The notes beneath the pieces were generated by a model that saw only the letters and a list, made by a program, of their open reading frames with translations, was not told the origin of the DNA and did not search any database. A stretch of DNA of 64,000 nt from assembly GCF_000372725.1 (NCBI RefSeq), contig NW_005202428.1, positions 2,215,854-2,279,853 of the forward strand, read 5' to 3'. This document shows, in pieces, positions 1 to 9,843 of this stretch. Numbering within the stretch: the stretch's first letter is position 1; every line of letters starts with the position of its first letter. This DNA comes from Emiliania huxleyi CCMP1516. Its lineage: Eukaryota > Haptophyta > Isochrysidales > Noelaerhabdaceae. The translations under genes were made by a program, and so were the position numbers.

Positions 1-1885
1 AGTGGGGAGGAGGTGGACGAGGCGCCGGCGGCGGGTGGCCTCGGCAAGGCGGGCGAGGGCGCTGGTGCGCCGGCTGCCAGAGGTTCGGCGGTGGCGCCGT
101 CCTCCTCCGGGAAAGCGCGCTACGTCCCTCCTGCGCTGCGGGCGGCCGACGGCGGCGACGCGGCGCGGGGGCGGCAGCTGCGCGGCTTGCTCAACCGGCT
201 GAGCGAGAACAACTTGCCGTCGATCAGCGCCGAGGTTGCCAAGCTCCTCGGCGAGGGGAGGCAGCGGCCGATGGTAGATGAGATGGTGACGGCCGTGCTC
301 GGCGCGGCTCTGTCCGAGGAGCACGTGCTGCCGCAGATCGCGCTCACTAACGCCGCGCTCGTGCGCGCGCTCTCGCCGGCGGCGCCGCACCTCGCCGCCT
401 TCCTCGTCGAGGCGCTCGTCAGTCGCTTCGAGGACGACTACGCCGCCCGCCGCTCCAACGCGTGCGCCAACGCCGTGCTGCTCCTCTCGCACCTCTACAA
501 CCTTGGCGCCGTCCACTGCTCCCTCCTCTACGCGCTCGTCCGCCGCCTCATCGCAGCCGCCCACTCGCAGCCGCCGACCGCCGCCGCCGCCACCGCCTCC
601 GACGGCTCCGCCGCCGCTGGCGACGCCTCCGACGCCGGCGAGCTCGAGCTGCTGCTGCTGCTCAAGCTCCTCACTGCCGTCGGCCCGCCGCTCCGGCCGG
701 ACGGGCAGTCAGCGTCCGCACGTCCAATGACGCGTCCACGACCCGCCGCATAGGCCCTCAGCTCCGGTCGGACGACCCCTCCGCCCTCGGCGAGATTCTC
801 AAGCTGCACCACAGCCTGGCTGCTGGCGCGGCGGCGGGCGGGGCGGCTGGCTCGGCGCGCCGGCGCGTCTTTGCGCAGACGCTCAGCGAGCTCAAGAACA
901 ACCGGCTCCGCGCGGCGGCGGACGGCGGCGCGGTCGCGCGGCTGCAAAAGGCGCTGCGCAAGCTCTGTCCGGACAAGAGCGCCGCGCCAGCGCTGCAGGC
1001 GGGCTGGGACGAGCTCTTGCACGCCGAGCAGAATGGGCGCTGGTGGGTGGTCGGCTCTGCTTGGGCGGGACGCGCGAGCGGCGCGTCGGCAGCGGGCGCG
1101 GGCTCCGGCCTTGGCGGCCCACCGGGCGAGAGCGGCGGGGCCGGCCGGCGCGCGGGTGGCGCAGCCGCTGGCTCCGAGTCTCGGTTGCTGTCGCTGGCCT
1201 CGGAGCAGCGGCTGAGCACGGACGTGCGCAAGAGCATCTTTGTGGCAATCATGGGCGCCGACGACTATGTGCACGCGTCGGAGCGGCTGGGGAAGCTCGG
1301 CCTGAAGCGTGCGCAGCGGGCAGAGGTCGTCCGTGTCCTCCTCCACTGCTGCGGCGCGGAGGCGGGCTACAACGCCTTCTACGCGCTGCTCGCGGCGCGG
1401 CTCTGCGCGTCGCACCGCGAGTGCGCTCGGTGCTCCCGCTTCGGCCTTGACGGGACACGTCGATGACTGCCCACGATACGTCCGCTAGGTACCGCTTCGC
1501 CTTCCACTTTGCGCTGTGGGACGCCTTCAAGGCCCTCGACGAGGCGCCGCTCCATCGCGCGGCAAACACGGCCAAGATGCTGGCGGCCCTGCTGCTGCGC
1601 GCCGCGCTGCCGGTCGACGTGCTCAAGGTTGTGCGTTGGCACGACCTGACGGAGCGGGCGCGCTTTTTCTGGCAGGTTTGCTTCTGCGAGTTGCTCGCCG
1701 CCCCCGAGGCGGAGCTCGGCCGGCTCGTGGTTGCGCTCTGCGCCCCCGAGGCGGCGGAGGGCCTGCGAGACGGCGTCTGCGTTTTCGCCAAGCGCGAGCT
1801 CGAGCCGCTCGTCCGAAAGACGCGGCGCGATTTGGCGACGCCGCTCGCCCGCCTCATGCGCGACCTCGGCGCGGGCGTCTCATAG
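1..1885 (+). CDS. NOM1: Nucleolar MIF4G-domain protein 1 (NOM1/Sgd1 family), 5' partial
   Basis: Homologue of NOM1/Sgd1, a nucleolar protein of 18S rRNA maturation that binds eIF4A-like helicases. The frame is open to base 1, so the gene starts outside the window. The first exon (to 682) carries the family's opening motif YVPPALR followed by the MIF4G helices (LLNRLSENN, then NACANAVLLLSHLYNLG). The second (754-1420) carries the end of MIF4G and the start of the MA3 domain (LSTDVRKSIFVAIMGADDY, CCGAEAGYNAFYALL). The third (1489-1885) carries the C-terminal part (YRFAFHFALWDAF, VLKVVRW) and stops at 1883-1885. Both inferred introns restore the frame: 683-753 is GC-AG, 71 nt; 1421-1488 is GT-AG, 68 nt, and contains GACACGTC. 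Identity is secure from the order of conserved blocks. Confidence 0.88.
683..753 (+). other. 71-nt GC-AG intron with exon-like 5' end (in NOM1)
   Basis: Removing these 71 bases joins frame 1 to frame 3 and gives TAVG|PQLRSDDPSAL, which fits the NOM1 family. The intron begins GCCCGCCGCTCCGGCCGGAC and the next exon begins GCCCTCAGCTCCGGTCGGAC: 16 of 20 positions agree. The intron therefore starts with a near copy of the exon that follows it. Confidence 0.7.
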
Positions 1886-2422
1886 CCTCTCTCGCCCCTC
1901 GTGGCCCCATTTTCTTTTCTCGCTGACCGGCTTTTGTTTGTTCCGTAAGCCCTCATTGCAACAAAACGCGTCAAACCACAAACGTGTCACGTACACGGCG
2001 CCCCCTAATCTCTGTAAGCTATGACAAAAGCTCTCCTTCTTATATCACATACTTTTTAGGAGTCCAGCGGCCAGCACAAAACGAAACGAACAGGAACACG
2101 AGAGTCCTCTCTGCGGAATTGAAGGAACAAAATTAAAGCTATCCCAGAGTAGTGTGGTGCTCACACAGAGTGGCAGAGTGACAGAGTCCCCTGGACCCCC
2201 CCCCCCCCCCCCGACCCCCCCGCTAGTGCGGCGGGGTGGAACTGGAAGGGGCGCACGCGGGGCGCGCTCGGCGCTGCTCCGCGGTGGCCGGTGCGCGGAC
2301 CGCGGGGGGCGCCGCCGTCGTCTGAATGTATCCTATATACCTTAATACCTAAGTGGGAGCAGGGAGGCACCACATCCGACCACGTGATGTTTGTGTGTCG
2401 ACTGTGTGCATCACATTAGACT
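1886..2422. other. Intergenic spacer between convergent NOM1 and chromodomain genes
   Basis: No gene seen. It is AT-richer than the genes (1910-2150), then holds a run of about 16 C near 2199-2214 followed by further C runs, and a stretch of CACACA repeats near 2425-2480 that enters the end of the neighbouring gene. It probably contains the 3' untranslated regions of both convergent genes. Confidence 0.5.
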
Positions 2423-3515
2423 CTAAAGGCACACATACACACTCACACAACGCGCACACAAAAGCGTTCTTGATATACACACACGCAGCCGCGTGGTGGC
2501 CAGCCATCGCCCGAACTTGATCGTCCAGCGCATGGTCGGATGCTGGCCCGTCGGGGTGCACTGCATCGGCACGCCCGTCCCCTCCTTCGCCTCCTCCGCA
2601 AGGAACTCGCGTAGCAGCCGGCGCAGGTGTCGCAGATGCTTCGAAAGGTCGGGCCCGTGCGGCGAGAGGAGCGGCACCTCGACGTCGCCCAACAGGGCCT
2701 CCTCCTCTCCCCACTCCTCCGCCAATGCGTCCGCCAACGCGCTGCGCAGCACCCTGCTGCAGCCTGGGCGCGCGGCTCCGGTGGTGTTCTCACCCGCTGT
2801 GCCCACGCCACCGGAGCTCGCGCCACCCTCCCCCGCTCCGCCGGCCTCCACCTGCATGTCGCCTCGCGCTGCCGCTGCCGCTCGCTCCCGGTGCCACTCC
2901 GCGACGAGATCGGCAGACACGTCCTCCGCCTCTTCCCAGGTGTTCTCGTCCGACGCGTAGCCCTCCCATTTGATCTCGTACTCGACAGCGCCGGACTGGC
3001 CGCGCCGCTCGCCCCGCACCGCCTCCACCCGGAAGGCGCCCTCGCCCAGGTAGTTCTCATCGCCCCCCACTCGCGTGTCCCAGTACTCAGTCTCGCCCCC
3101 GACGTCTATGAGCTCCCACTCCGAGTCCGACGCCTCTCGCATCGACCCGCTGCCTCGCGTCGCCCGACACGGCCTCCCTGTGGCCCCGGCTGTCGCCGCC
3201 GCCGCCTCGTGGAGCCCATCCATGCCATCCTCGCGCGCGCTCTCGCCCGACGCTTCGGCGGCTGCCCGCCGCCGCCGCCGCCGCTTTGCCTTCCGCTCCC
3301 GCTTCGGCAGCAGCGTGTAGTTCGGGCCGGTCTCGGCCACACCCTTCAACACGTCGTCGGCGCTCACCAACTCGACGCCGGCCCTCTTCGGGCGGCAGGA
3401 CGGTCCCCGCCGCCCTGTCGGCCTCCTCCCGCTGCTCGCGCTCGTCGCGCTGCCGCTCCTGGTGCGCCTTTCGCCGCGCCACCCCGTCTCCCGTGTGCCG
3501 CGCACGCTCCGACAT
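2423..3515 (-). CDS. Chromodomain protein, probable frame break near 3385
   Basis: The recognisable part is a chromodomain: FRVEAVRGERRG, then VEYEIKWEGYASDENTWEE, with the aromatic and acidic residues that usually bind methylated lysine. Before it lies an acidic stretch (SDSEWELIDVGGETEYWD) and a basic run of eight or more Arg/Lys. The best N-terminus starts at ATG 3515 (MSERARHTGDG) and is rich in Glu/Arg/Gln, but it is in another frame from the chromodomain; the switch falls near 3380-3395 around PPEEG/AGVELVSADD. I see no good intron there, so a one-base indel, sequencing error or decay is possible. The C-terminal 120 residues are acidic then helical and unplaced. It may be a host chromatin protein or the relic of a chromovirus integrase; no integrase core is visible. 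Confidence 0.55.
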
Positions 3516-4001
3516 GCGGGCCACTTCCAGTTTCCCGACCCTCGCGAACTGCGATTGCGGTTCGATCGGACGTCCATGTCCATCTCGTTCCTATTCGACG
3601 TTCTTGTCATATGCGTTTCCGGGTTCCGATTCGTTTCCGATTCGTTTCCAGTTCCCCGTCCCTGACGAAATCTTTGCGCTCTCCTTTTTACATACATATA
3701 CACCCTGCCCCCCTGGCGCTGAGCCCACGCCAAGACGATATCGTGCACGGGCGGGGGCACACACGTGTCCACTGCCACTAACGTAAGCACTACGATATCC
3801 TTCTCGTCAGAGAACTTTTTGACGAGAGATCGACCCCTTTTATTTATAATGGAGAAGTGCGTTTCCGCACCCCTCTTACCCCTTTCCCTTTCCGTTACCC
3901 CTTACCTCGTTGAAAAAATCTTTCGCAGGGGGAGACCTAGGCAAGGACCCGAGAGAGGGACGACCCTAGCGCTCTAGGCTCCCCGTAGACAATGCGGCTT
4001 G
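3516..4001. other. Intergenic spacer, no gene seen
   Basis: It contains tandem-like words (GATTCGTTTCC twice near 3627-3650), a moderately AT-rich patch at 3830-3860 and nothing that resembles a gene. It lies upstream of the chromodomain gene and downstream of the acyltransferase, both on the minus strand. Confidence 0.45.
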
Positions 4002-5696
4002 TCAGTCGTTGACATCGCCATCTACCCACGGAAAGTCCCGCTCGATGCCACGGGCTTGCAACGGCACCGAGCTGACTCCATACACGCTCAGGTAGCAAAG
4101 CCAGCCCGTGTGCCCGAGGGCCATGCCCCAGTAGAGCAGCGCCATCACCGCGCCCGCGGCACAGAACCAGTTGACTACCGCCTTGCTCTTGATGGCCCTC
4201 GCCATCCACCGCATCACATGGACCATGACCGGGTCCTCGACGTAGTTCACAAATGCGGCCGCAAACGTGTACAGGCAGAGCAGAAAGGTGACGAAGTAGA
4301 CGGCCTGGTTGGGCGAGTCGCGCGGCAAGTTGAAGATCCCGCTCGTGTCGCCCTCGTCGCTCGCCTTTGGCACGCCATCGAGTGTGGGCACGTGCGAGGT
4401 CAGCTCCTTGAAGATCTTTGCCCACGACTCTTGGAACAAGTACACCTGAAAGGAGACCTTGCCGATGCCAGAGAGGACTGGCGAAGAAACGAAGTCGATT
4501 ACGGGCCCAAAGGATGCACCCTTGACCTGCCCGAGCTCCGTCGCGCGGGCGACAGCCGTGCACGAAGCGTACATCCACAGCGCAAACAGAGGCGCAGGCA
4601 CCGCCTCGTAAAACACGCTCCTGCCCGAGCAGCGGCCGTGCACCACGCCCACGTCGATCGGCTCGTCGGGCGCGCAGTCGGGCATGACTCCGATCCAGCC
4701 GTTGCCGCCGGGGAGCGCCGAGTTTGGGAGAGAAGCGAGAACAGGCACTAAAAGCACGGCGACCGTTGCCACTGCGCTCCATCCGTACATCTCCTTGTGC
4801 CAGCCTCGGCGGCAAAGGAGGCCGCTCGAGAGGCCGAGCAGGTACTCTGGGAAGAGGAGCACGGGCGAGAGGTGCAGCACCTGCGCCAACTTCTGCCAGC
4901 CTGGATCCGTCGGTCCGTATCCGACCCACCACTGCTCGGCAGCCGGGCCCAACACACGCGAGGACAACACAAAGAGCGTGACGGCCCAACAGAGCACGAC
5001 CGACAGTACGACGACGAACAGCAGCTGCCGATTGCTGGCAGATCTCAGGCATGGCTGGAGATAAGGGTAGGCGAACCAGAGGCAAACGAGCGTTGACACG
5101 GTCCAGCTCGTTGCGTTGATCATGCCGTACTGGTTGAAGCACGCTTGCGCCATCAGCAGGTTGGTCAGCAGGCCCTTGGTCGGCGAGCAGTTTGACTCGC
5201 CCTCCTCACCCCACCCGAAAAGGTTGTGCTCGAAGCCGCCGTAGTTGCACGTCGGGGGGAGGATACGCCAGCCGTGCTCGCGGTAGTATGGATTAAAGAG
5301 GAGCGTCACACCCATTTGGAAGAGCAAGGCGCAGTAGTATGTCAACCCAACGCGGCCAAAGCGGCGGATGTAAAAGCTAGTCTGCGCAACCCCGTCGAAG
5401 TCGCGCTCGCCGTAGGCATAGGACATCACAAAGCCACTCAGCACGATGAAGTACGAGACGGGCGCGTTGCCTTTCGAAAAGAGCGGCGCAAAGTGGCCAC
5501 CAGCGTAGTCTCCAGTTTCGAGGGTCGACGCATGGTGCTCCATCACCACCCAGAAGCTGCAAAAGGTGCGGCATCCATCGAGGTGGTCGAAGCGCGCACG
5601 CACTGGCTTCGGCTTGGCCGACGCTGGCGCCGGAGGCGCTGCCCCTTCCACGTCCGTCTTCTCAGAGACCGGCGCGGCATCGCGCTGTGTCTGCAT
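4002..5696 (-). CDS. Acyltransferase 3 (AT3/OafA-like) integral membrane protein
   Basis: An uninterrupted 564-residue frame starting at ATG 5696 (MQTQRDAAPVSEK). After about 30 polar residues comes the AT3 signature: FDHLDGCRTFCSFWVVMEHH (the R/K-x-x-x-x-H pattern of the first loop), then FIVLSGFVMSY and YIRRFGRVGLTYY. About ten hydrophobic segments follow up to the C-terminus. AT3 proteins move acyl groups across or at a membrane onto sugars, lipids or proteins; the acceptor cannot be told here. An upstream in-frame extension to 5822 begins with GTG and is AT-richer, so it was not used. No intron is needed, which is unusual in this window. Confidence 0.85.
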   Translation of the reverse strand: MQTQRDAAPVSEKTDVEGAAPPAPASAKPKPVRARFDHLDGCRTFCSFWVVMEHHASTLETGDYAGGHFAPLFSKGNAPVSYFIVLSGFVMSYAYGERDFDGVAQTSFYIRRFGRVGLTYYCALLFQMGVTLLFNPYYREHGWRILPPTCNYGGFEHNLFGWGEEGESNCSPTKGLLTNLLMAQACFNQYGMINATSWTVSTLVCLWFAYPYLQPCLRSASNRQLLFVVVLSVVLCWAVTLFVLSSRVLGPAAEQWWVGYGPTDPGWQKLAQVLHLSPVLLFPEYLLGLSSGLLCRRGWHKEMYGWSAVATVAVLLVPVLASLPNSALPGGNGWIGVMPDCAPDEPIDVGVVHGRCSGRSVFYEAVPAPLFALWMYASCTAVARATELGQVKGASFGPVIDFVSSPVLSGIGKVSFQVYLFQESWAKIFKELTSHVPTLDGVPKASDEGDTSGIFNLPRDSPNQAVYFVTFLLCLYTFAAAFVNYVEDPVMVHVMRWMARAIKSKAVVNWFCAAGAVMALLYWGMALGHTGWLCYLSVYGVSSVPLQARGIERDFPWVDGDVND

Positions 5697-6245
5697 TTCG
5701 CGTGCAATTCGTGCAATTCGCGTAAAAATGGCTAATCGGCTCGAATCGCCAGACGGGAGGAAAAGAGCGCTATGGAAGAACCGCGAGGCCCGAAGCAACG
5801 GGCGCTGCTCCGTTCGCTGCACGCTGGAAGTCCCAATGCATGTCCTATAGCTAGTATTAATTATTAGAAGCAGGATGCGTATCAGTGCATCGAAGCAACT
5901 CCAACTGACTGCCTGAGCTGCCCGCGCATGGTCGCCTGGACGCGTGCAGCAGCCTGGCTAGAGCGACCCTAGGCCATAGCGAGGCCGGCCCGCACGTCCG
6001 TCCGCCGAGCGACGCTCGCTCCGAGATCGCCCGAGATAGCGCGGCGCGGCCCCGAGATCGCCCGAGATTGCGCGAGATCGACCGAGATCGCGCGGCGCGG
6101 CCCGAGGCGAGGTGGATGGGTTGGGAGCAAGGGGGCGGAAGTGATCAGTGCGGTAGAGGGTCAGATCGGGGCGCGTGAGCCGGACTTGTGAGCCGGGGGC
6201 CTTCATTTCTCTCTGCGTCCTTGCTGCGCTTGCTGGGCGTGCACC
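5697..6245. other. Divergent spacer with CGAGAT-type tandem repeat
   Basis: This separates the acyltransferase (-) from the Arg/Ser-rich gene (+). Bases 6005-6110 are a degenerate tandem array of the words CGAGATCG, CCGAGATAG and GCGGCGCGGCC. The same CCGAGA word recurs inside introns elsewhere (29435-29542, 42090-42175). The remainder probably holds both promoters; no clear TATA box is seen. Confidence 0.5.
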
Positions 6246-7463
6246 ATGGGCGACCCTGTTCGAACATGGCTGGGCCAAATGCAGATGCGAGGCTTCGGGA
6301 GCGAGGCGTTTGACGCGGAGCTCGCCGATGCTCGAGCTGGTGGCCACCTCAACGAGCCGCGCCCATACATCTTGGACGCGCTGCGGAATGTTCCCATGAA
6401 AAAGCCGGGCCAGCAGCCGACGATTTTGATGATCAAGTGCCATTTAGCCAAAACCGTTGGCGAAATCAGCCTCCAACGACTCGTCCACTACATGGGCAGC
6501 TTCCCGGAGCGTTTCGTGCTCACGGGCGTCGGCGCCATGGCTACAGTGCGGGAGGTGGGCGGCGCCGACAATGCGGACGCCGTGGCCGCTGCCACCGCGG
6601 CCAGGGACGCCGAGCGAGGAGCGGCACGTGAAGCCAAGGGCGCGAGCTCACGCATCCACGTCTGGACGGGCGGCGTTGGCCCGGGCATGGGCATGTGGAC
6701 GTGGGGGAACAAAAAGATTGACGACAGGGAGGGCGAGCGCCGCGACCGCAACCCCGCAAAACTGCCGTGGCGGCCGGCGGTGCCGGCGTCCACGCGCGAG
6801 GAGCGCGACGACAATCGGCGCATCCTACATCTTCTCGAGAAGCGCGAGGACTGCCGCAAGCGCAACGACTGGATCGGTGCCGACCGGCTGCTCGATGAGC
6901 TGCGCAGCGTGTACAAGGTACACCTCGATGACCGCGAGCGCACCTGGGCCTTCCCTCGTGACCCGCGGAAGAGGCGTGAACACGGCGCCCCGCCGCCGCC
7001 GTCGTCGGGCGAGCCGCAGGGCCACCGCCGCGACCGCAGCCGCAGCCGCAGCCGCAGCTCGAGGCGCGATGACAGGAGGACTCGCGATGAGCGGCGGGCC
7101 GGCGGCGGCGACGACCGGTGCGCCAGCGATCCCAGGTGGGACAGCGAACGCTGGCGCGTCAGCGGTCGTGACCGGCCGGGCGGCGACGACCGGCTCGACA
7201 GCGATGCCAGGCGGGGCAGCGATCATGACCGGCGGGGCAGCGAACCTTACCGGCGCGGCAGCAATCATGACTGGCGCGATGACGGGTGGGGCAGCGACGA
7301 TCGGCGGGCCGGCGGCGGCGACGCTTGGCCTTCGCGAGTCTTGCACCCCGACAGCTTCCGCGAGTCTTGCACCCCGACGATCGGCGGGACGGCGGCGCTC
7401 GAGCGCGTCTCGACCGAGCAGCTCGAGGCGGAGCTGCGGCGGCGCGGCGGGCGGGCTTCTTAG
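6246..7463 (+). CDS. Arg/Ser/Asp-rich protein with a CysRS-like helical motif
   Basis: A single-exon 405-residue frame; ATG 6246 sits in a strong context (CACCATGG). The first 130 residues are mixed and unplaced (SLQRLVHYMGSFPERFVLTG). Residues about 195-240 read RILHLLEKREDCRKRNDWIG, then ADRLLDELRSVYKVHLDDRE, then TWAF. This resembles the helical motif near the C-terminus of cysteinyl-tRNA synthetases and of unrelated algal proteins. From about residue 250 the protein is an RS-type region (DRSRSRSRSS) followed by repeats of RRGSDHDRRGSEPYRRGSN type. A role in RNA processing is an inference from the RS composition only. Confidence 0.6.
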   Translation: MGDPVRTWLGQMQMRGFGSEAFDAELADARAGGHLNEPRPYILDALRNVPMKKPGQQPTILMIKCHLAKTVGEISLQRLVHYMGSFPERFVLTGVGAMATVREVGGADNADAVAAATAARDAERGAAREAKGASSRIHVWTGGVGPGMGMWTWGNKKIDDREGERRDRNPAKLPWRPAVPASTREERDDNRRILHLLEKREDCRKRNDWIGADRLLDELRSVYKVHLDDRERTWAFPRDPRKRREHGAPPPPSSGEPQGHRRDRSRSRSRSSRRDDRRTRDERRAGGGDDRCASDPRWDSERWRVSGRDRPGGDDRLDSDARRGSDHDRRGSEPYRRGSNHDWRDDGWGSDDRRAGGGDAWPSRVLHPDSFRESCTPTIGGTAALERVSTEQLEAELRRRGGRAS

Positions 7464-7625
7464 TTGGGCGCACGAAGGGAAGGCGGGGCGGACACATGGC
7501 AGCGGAGCTTCCAGGGGCGCGCGTGTCGTACTCTCGCAACTCCCAACCACCGTCCTGTGCCGCACGGCGGCCAGTGCACCAGCCACCACCTCTCGCGCAG
7601 TCCTAGATTCCTCCTGCTCTGATCT
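7464..7625. other. 3' flank of the Arg/Ser-rich gene
   Basis: This lies between the stop codon of the Arg/Ser-rich gene and the hAT-like element. Nothing gene-like is seen. The transposon insertion begins about 160 bp after the stop. Confidence 0.4.
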
Positions 7626-8794
7626 CTCCCCGTCAGTGCTTGCCATTTACTGGTAAATGAGTGGTATTTACCACTTATTTGATTCTCCTAGGGAGTGGTA
7701 TGGTATGAGCAGAGAGTGGTATGGTAAAATACCGAGCACAATACCGACCGCCCACCAGCCGGGCGCAGCGGCCGGCTGGGCGCCGGCCGCCGGTGGACCC
7801 CCCACTAGCCACTACGACCGCCCCCCATCCAGGAGAAGAGCGTGGCGGCCATGATGCCATCGCCATCGCCCGCCTCCTCCCCCGCACCAGCCGCAGGGCC
7901 AGCAACCTGGGGCATGGGGGCTCCGCCGCCGCCGCCACTCCCCATCACCGCTGTCCGCAGCGCCGACCAGCTCCGCCAAGGCAGGTGCTCCACACTTGGC
8001 TCTCGTAGCGCCTGCGCGAGCTCTGCGCCCACCACTCCTCGATGATCTCCTTCACCGGGATCTTTGAGGGGTCCTTCCACTCGGCGCCGAGCGAGCAGAT
8101 GGTCATGAGCAACCGCATTCCTAGGACTAGCACATATGAGTACGGCAAACTGGGTGGGCTCAACCCCAATCTAGCCATACAGTCTAGCTACGCCGCCTGC
8201 TCCAGGCCCTCCTCAACTCGGCAACTGCCGCATTTGTTGCTTGCTGCTCCGCCTGACGATGCTTCCGCAGTGCGCTGTTGTGTCGGTGTAGCCCTCGTCA
8301 TGTCCACACTGAACTTCTGCACTTGCCGCGCGTGAGGTAGCAAATGGCCTTGTCGGCAGCAGCCAGCTTATTGCGCCGCTTCTTTGCAATGAGCTGCTCG
8401 GATCGCAGAAGCGCATGCCGAGCACTGCCTCGATCTTGAAGATGAACGTTGGAACAGCCGCGTCGTCCGCACCGCAAGCCGTGCCTGGCGCAGCGCCGCG
8501 GCCACTCTCTGGCACTTGCAGCGGCAGCACATGGTGCGGTGCGCATACTTGAGCAGGCGGGTCGCGCCGCAGTTGGCACAGGGGCCCTGGTTGTATTGCA
8601 ATAGCAATAGGGCGAGCGCGACGTCGAACCCGGGTATTTCTCGGGTATACCTGAACTTTTGCAGGTATACCCGGGTTTTACCGGGGTTGCCCCGAGTCGG
8701 GTGGTAAATTTTACCACCGTTTGATTGTTTTGTCCGGAGAGTGTTTGATTGTTCTGGGGGGCTATACCAGTAAATGGCAAGCACTGCTCCCCGT
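7626..8794. mobile_element. hAT-like short transposon with 22-bp inverted ends and 8-bp target duplication
   Basis: The left end (7634-7655) and right end (8765-8786) are perfect 22-bp inverted repeats; the outer 20 bases read CAGTGCTTGCCATTTACTGG. Immediately outside, CTCCCCGT occurs at 7626-7633 and again at 8787-8794 in direct orientation. An 8-bp duplication with ends starting CA is the mark of the hAT superfamily. Just inside the ends are short palindromes of the GTGGTATTTACCAC kind (7660-7674 and 8700-8718), typical of subterminal transposase sites. The 1,153-bp element is too short for an intact transposase. Its minus strand has coding-like fragments in shifting frames, including a Cys pair region (CANCGATRLLKYAHRTMCC), but I cannot assign them. 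Confidence 0.85.
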
Positions 8795-8914
8795 ACTCCG
8801 AGCTGTGAGGTGTGAGTAATTAAATAAATAAAGGGATCTTCAATCGACAATCCGGCCCCTGGTCACTAACTACCCGACACACTAGAAGAGCGGCGAGAGT
8901 TGGGGCTGACTCAC

Positions 8915-9611
8915 TCACCACACCGCTCGCCCGCTCCACGTGCCGTTAGTAGCGGCTCGCTTGAGCCGGACCGTCCCACTGACCCAGTGCACCATCGGCG
9001 GCGCATGGTGGTGGCCGGGCCGTGCGCGATATTTTGACGTGTACGCACCGCGCATGTTGACCGACGGCGAGGCCGGGTCGCGCTGGTCCTTCATCCAGCA
9101 CTCGCCGCGCGTGTGCTTGTGCGCGTCGGGCGCGAAGCAAACCTAAAACTCAAGGGAAGGTGCTTCTCCGCACAGTCTGATCCACGCTGCAAGCGTGTGG
9201 CCAGTTGCCTCCTCGGGGCAAAAGACCCACGAGTTGCACTTCACGTGCGCTCGGCACTTGGCGCAGCACTCGGCGGCAGTCGCAACGTGCTGCGATGGGT
9301 CGAGACCCCAGTTCCACGCGCGCGTGCCATCGTAATCGGCGTGCATCTCTGTACCGCACTCATCGGCCTATCTGGCGTTCCGGGTCGTGACTCTTACCAG
9401 ACTCTGCCTCCTCCTCTCTCCTGCGGCACTTCTAAACCGGCGGCCGCCAACTGTATCGATAGTAGCCGAGAGGGTCAAGACTTTCGCCGGCCGCCGCAGC
9501 CGCCGCAATTTGCTCCGCGTCTCGTCGCGCCCGCTTGCGAGCTCCGCGCACACCAGCGCACGAGCATGGAGACTGAAGGAGGGCGAGCAGCAGCAGGGCG
9601 AAAGCGCGCAT
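8915..9611 (-). CDS. Secreted PAN/Apple-like cysteine-rich protein
   Basis: The start at ATG 9611 gives a signal peptide (MRAFALLLLALLQSPCSCAG). A later exon reads WNWGLDPSQHV, then AAECCAKCRAHVKCNSWVFC; after a GC-AG intron (GAG|GCAACTGG to TTTTAG|GTTTGC) the frame continues VCFAPDAHKHTRGECWMKDQ. The CC-x2-C-x5-C-x3-WVFC...GECW pattern is that of PAN/Apple-like modules common in algal secreted proteins, where they bind protein or sugar. The first-to-second exon junction (between about 9480 and 9350) is not resolved. The stop shown (8915-8917) overlaps a possible donor TGTG|GTGAGT, so the protein may continue into or past the hAT-like element. Confidence 0.55.
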
Positions 9612-9843
9612 AGACGCACGACACAAACGATAGCCGCCAACCACGATAGCCGCCCCACTTGACATCAACCTATCTGTCTGTGAACAGAGGCCCGGGGTTG
9701 TGCGTTTATGTGAACAGAGGACTTCGGAAAATCGAAACATAACGGAGATTCGACAAGATTCATCATTTCAAAAAAAGAACTCGGTCGCACTGGCGATTCA
9801 GTGCCCTTTCCTGCTGGATCGTCGAGCCCGGCATCGCGCATCG

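Noticed and set aside
462..1415. Overlapping long open frames on both strands in 0.5-1.4 kb
   Set aside because: GC-rich codons leave all frames open. Only the NOM1 path has family motifs in order.
2423..3515. Chromodomain as proof of a Ty3/gypsy chromovirus
   Set aside because: No integrase zinc finger, D-D-E core, reverse transcriptase or LTR is seen nearby, so only 'chromodomain protein' is claimed.
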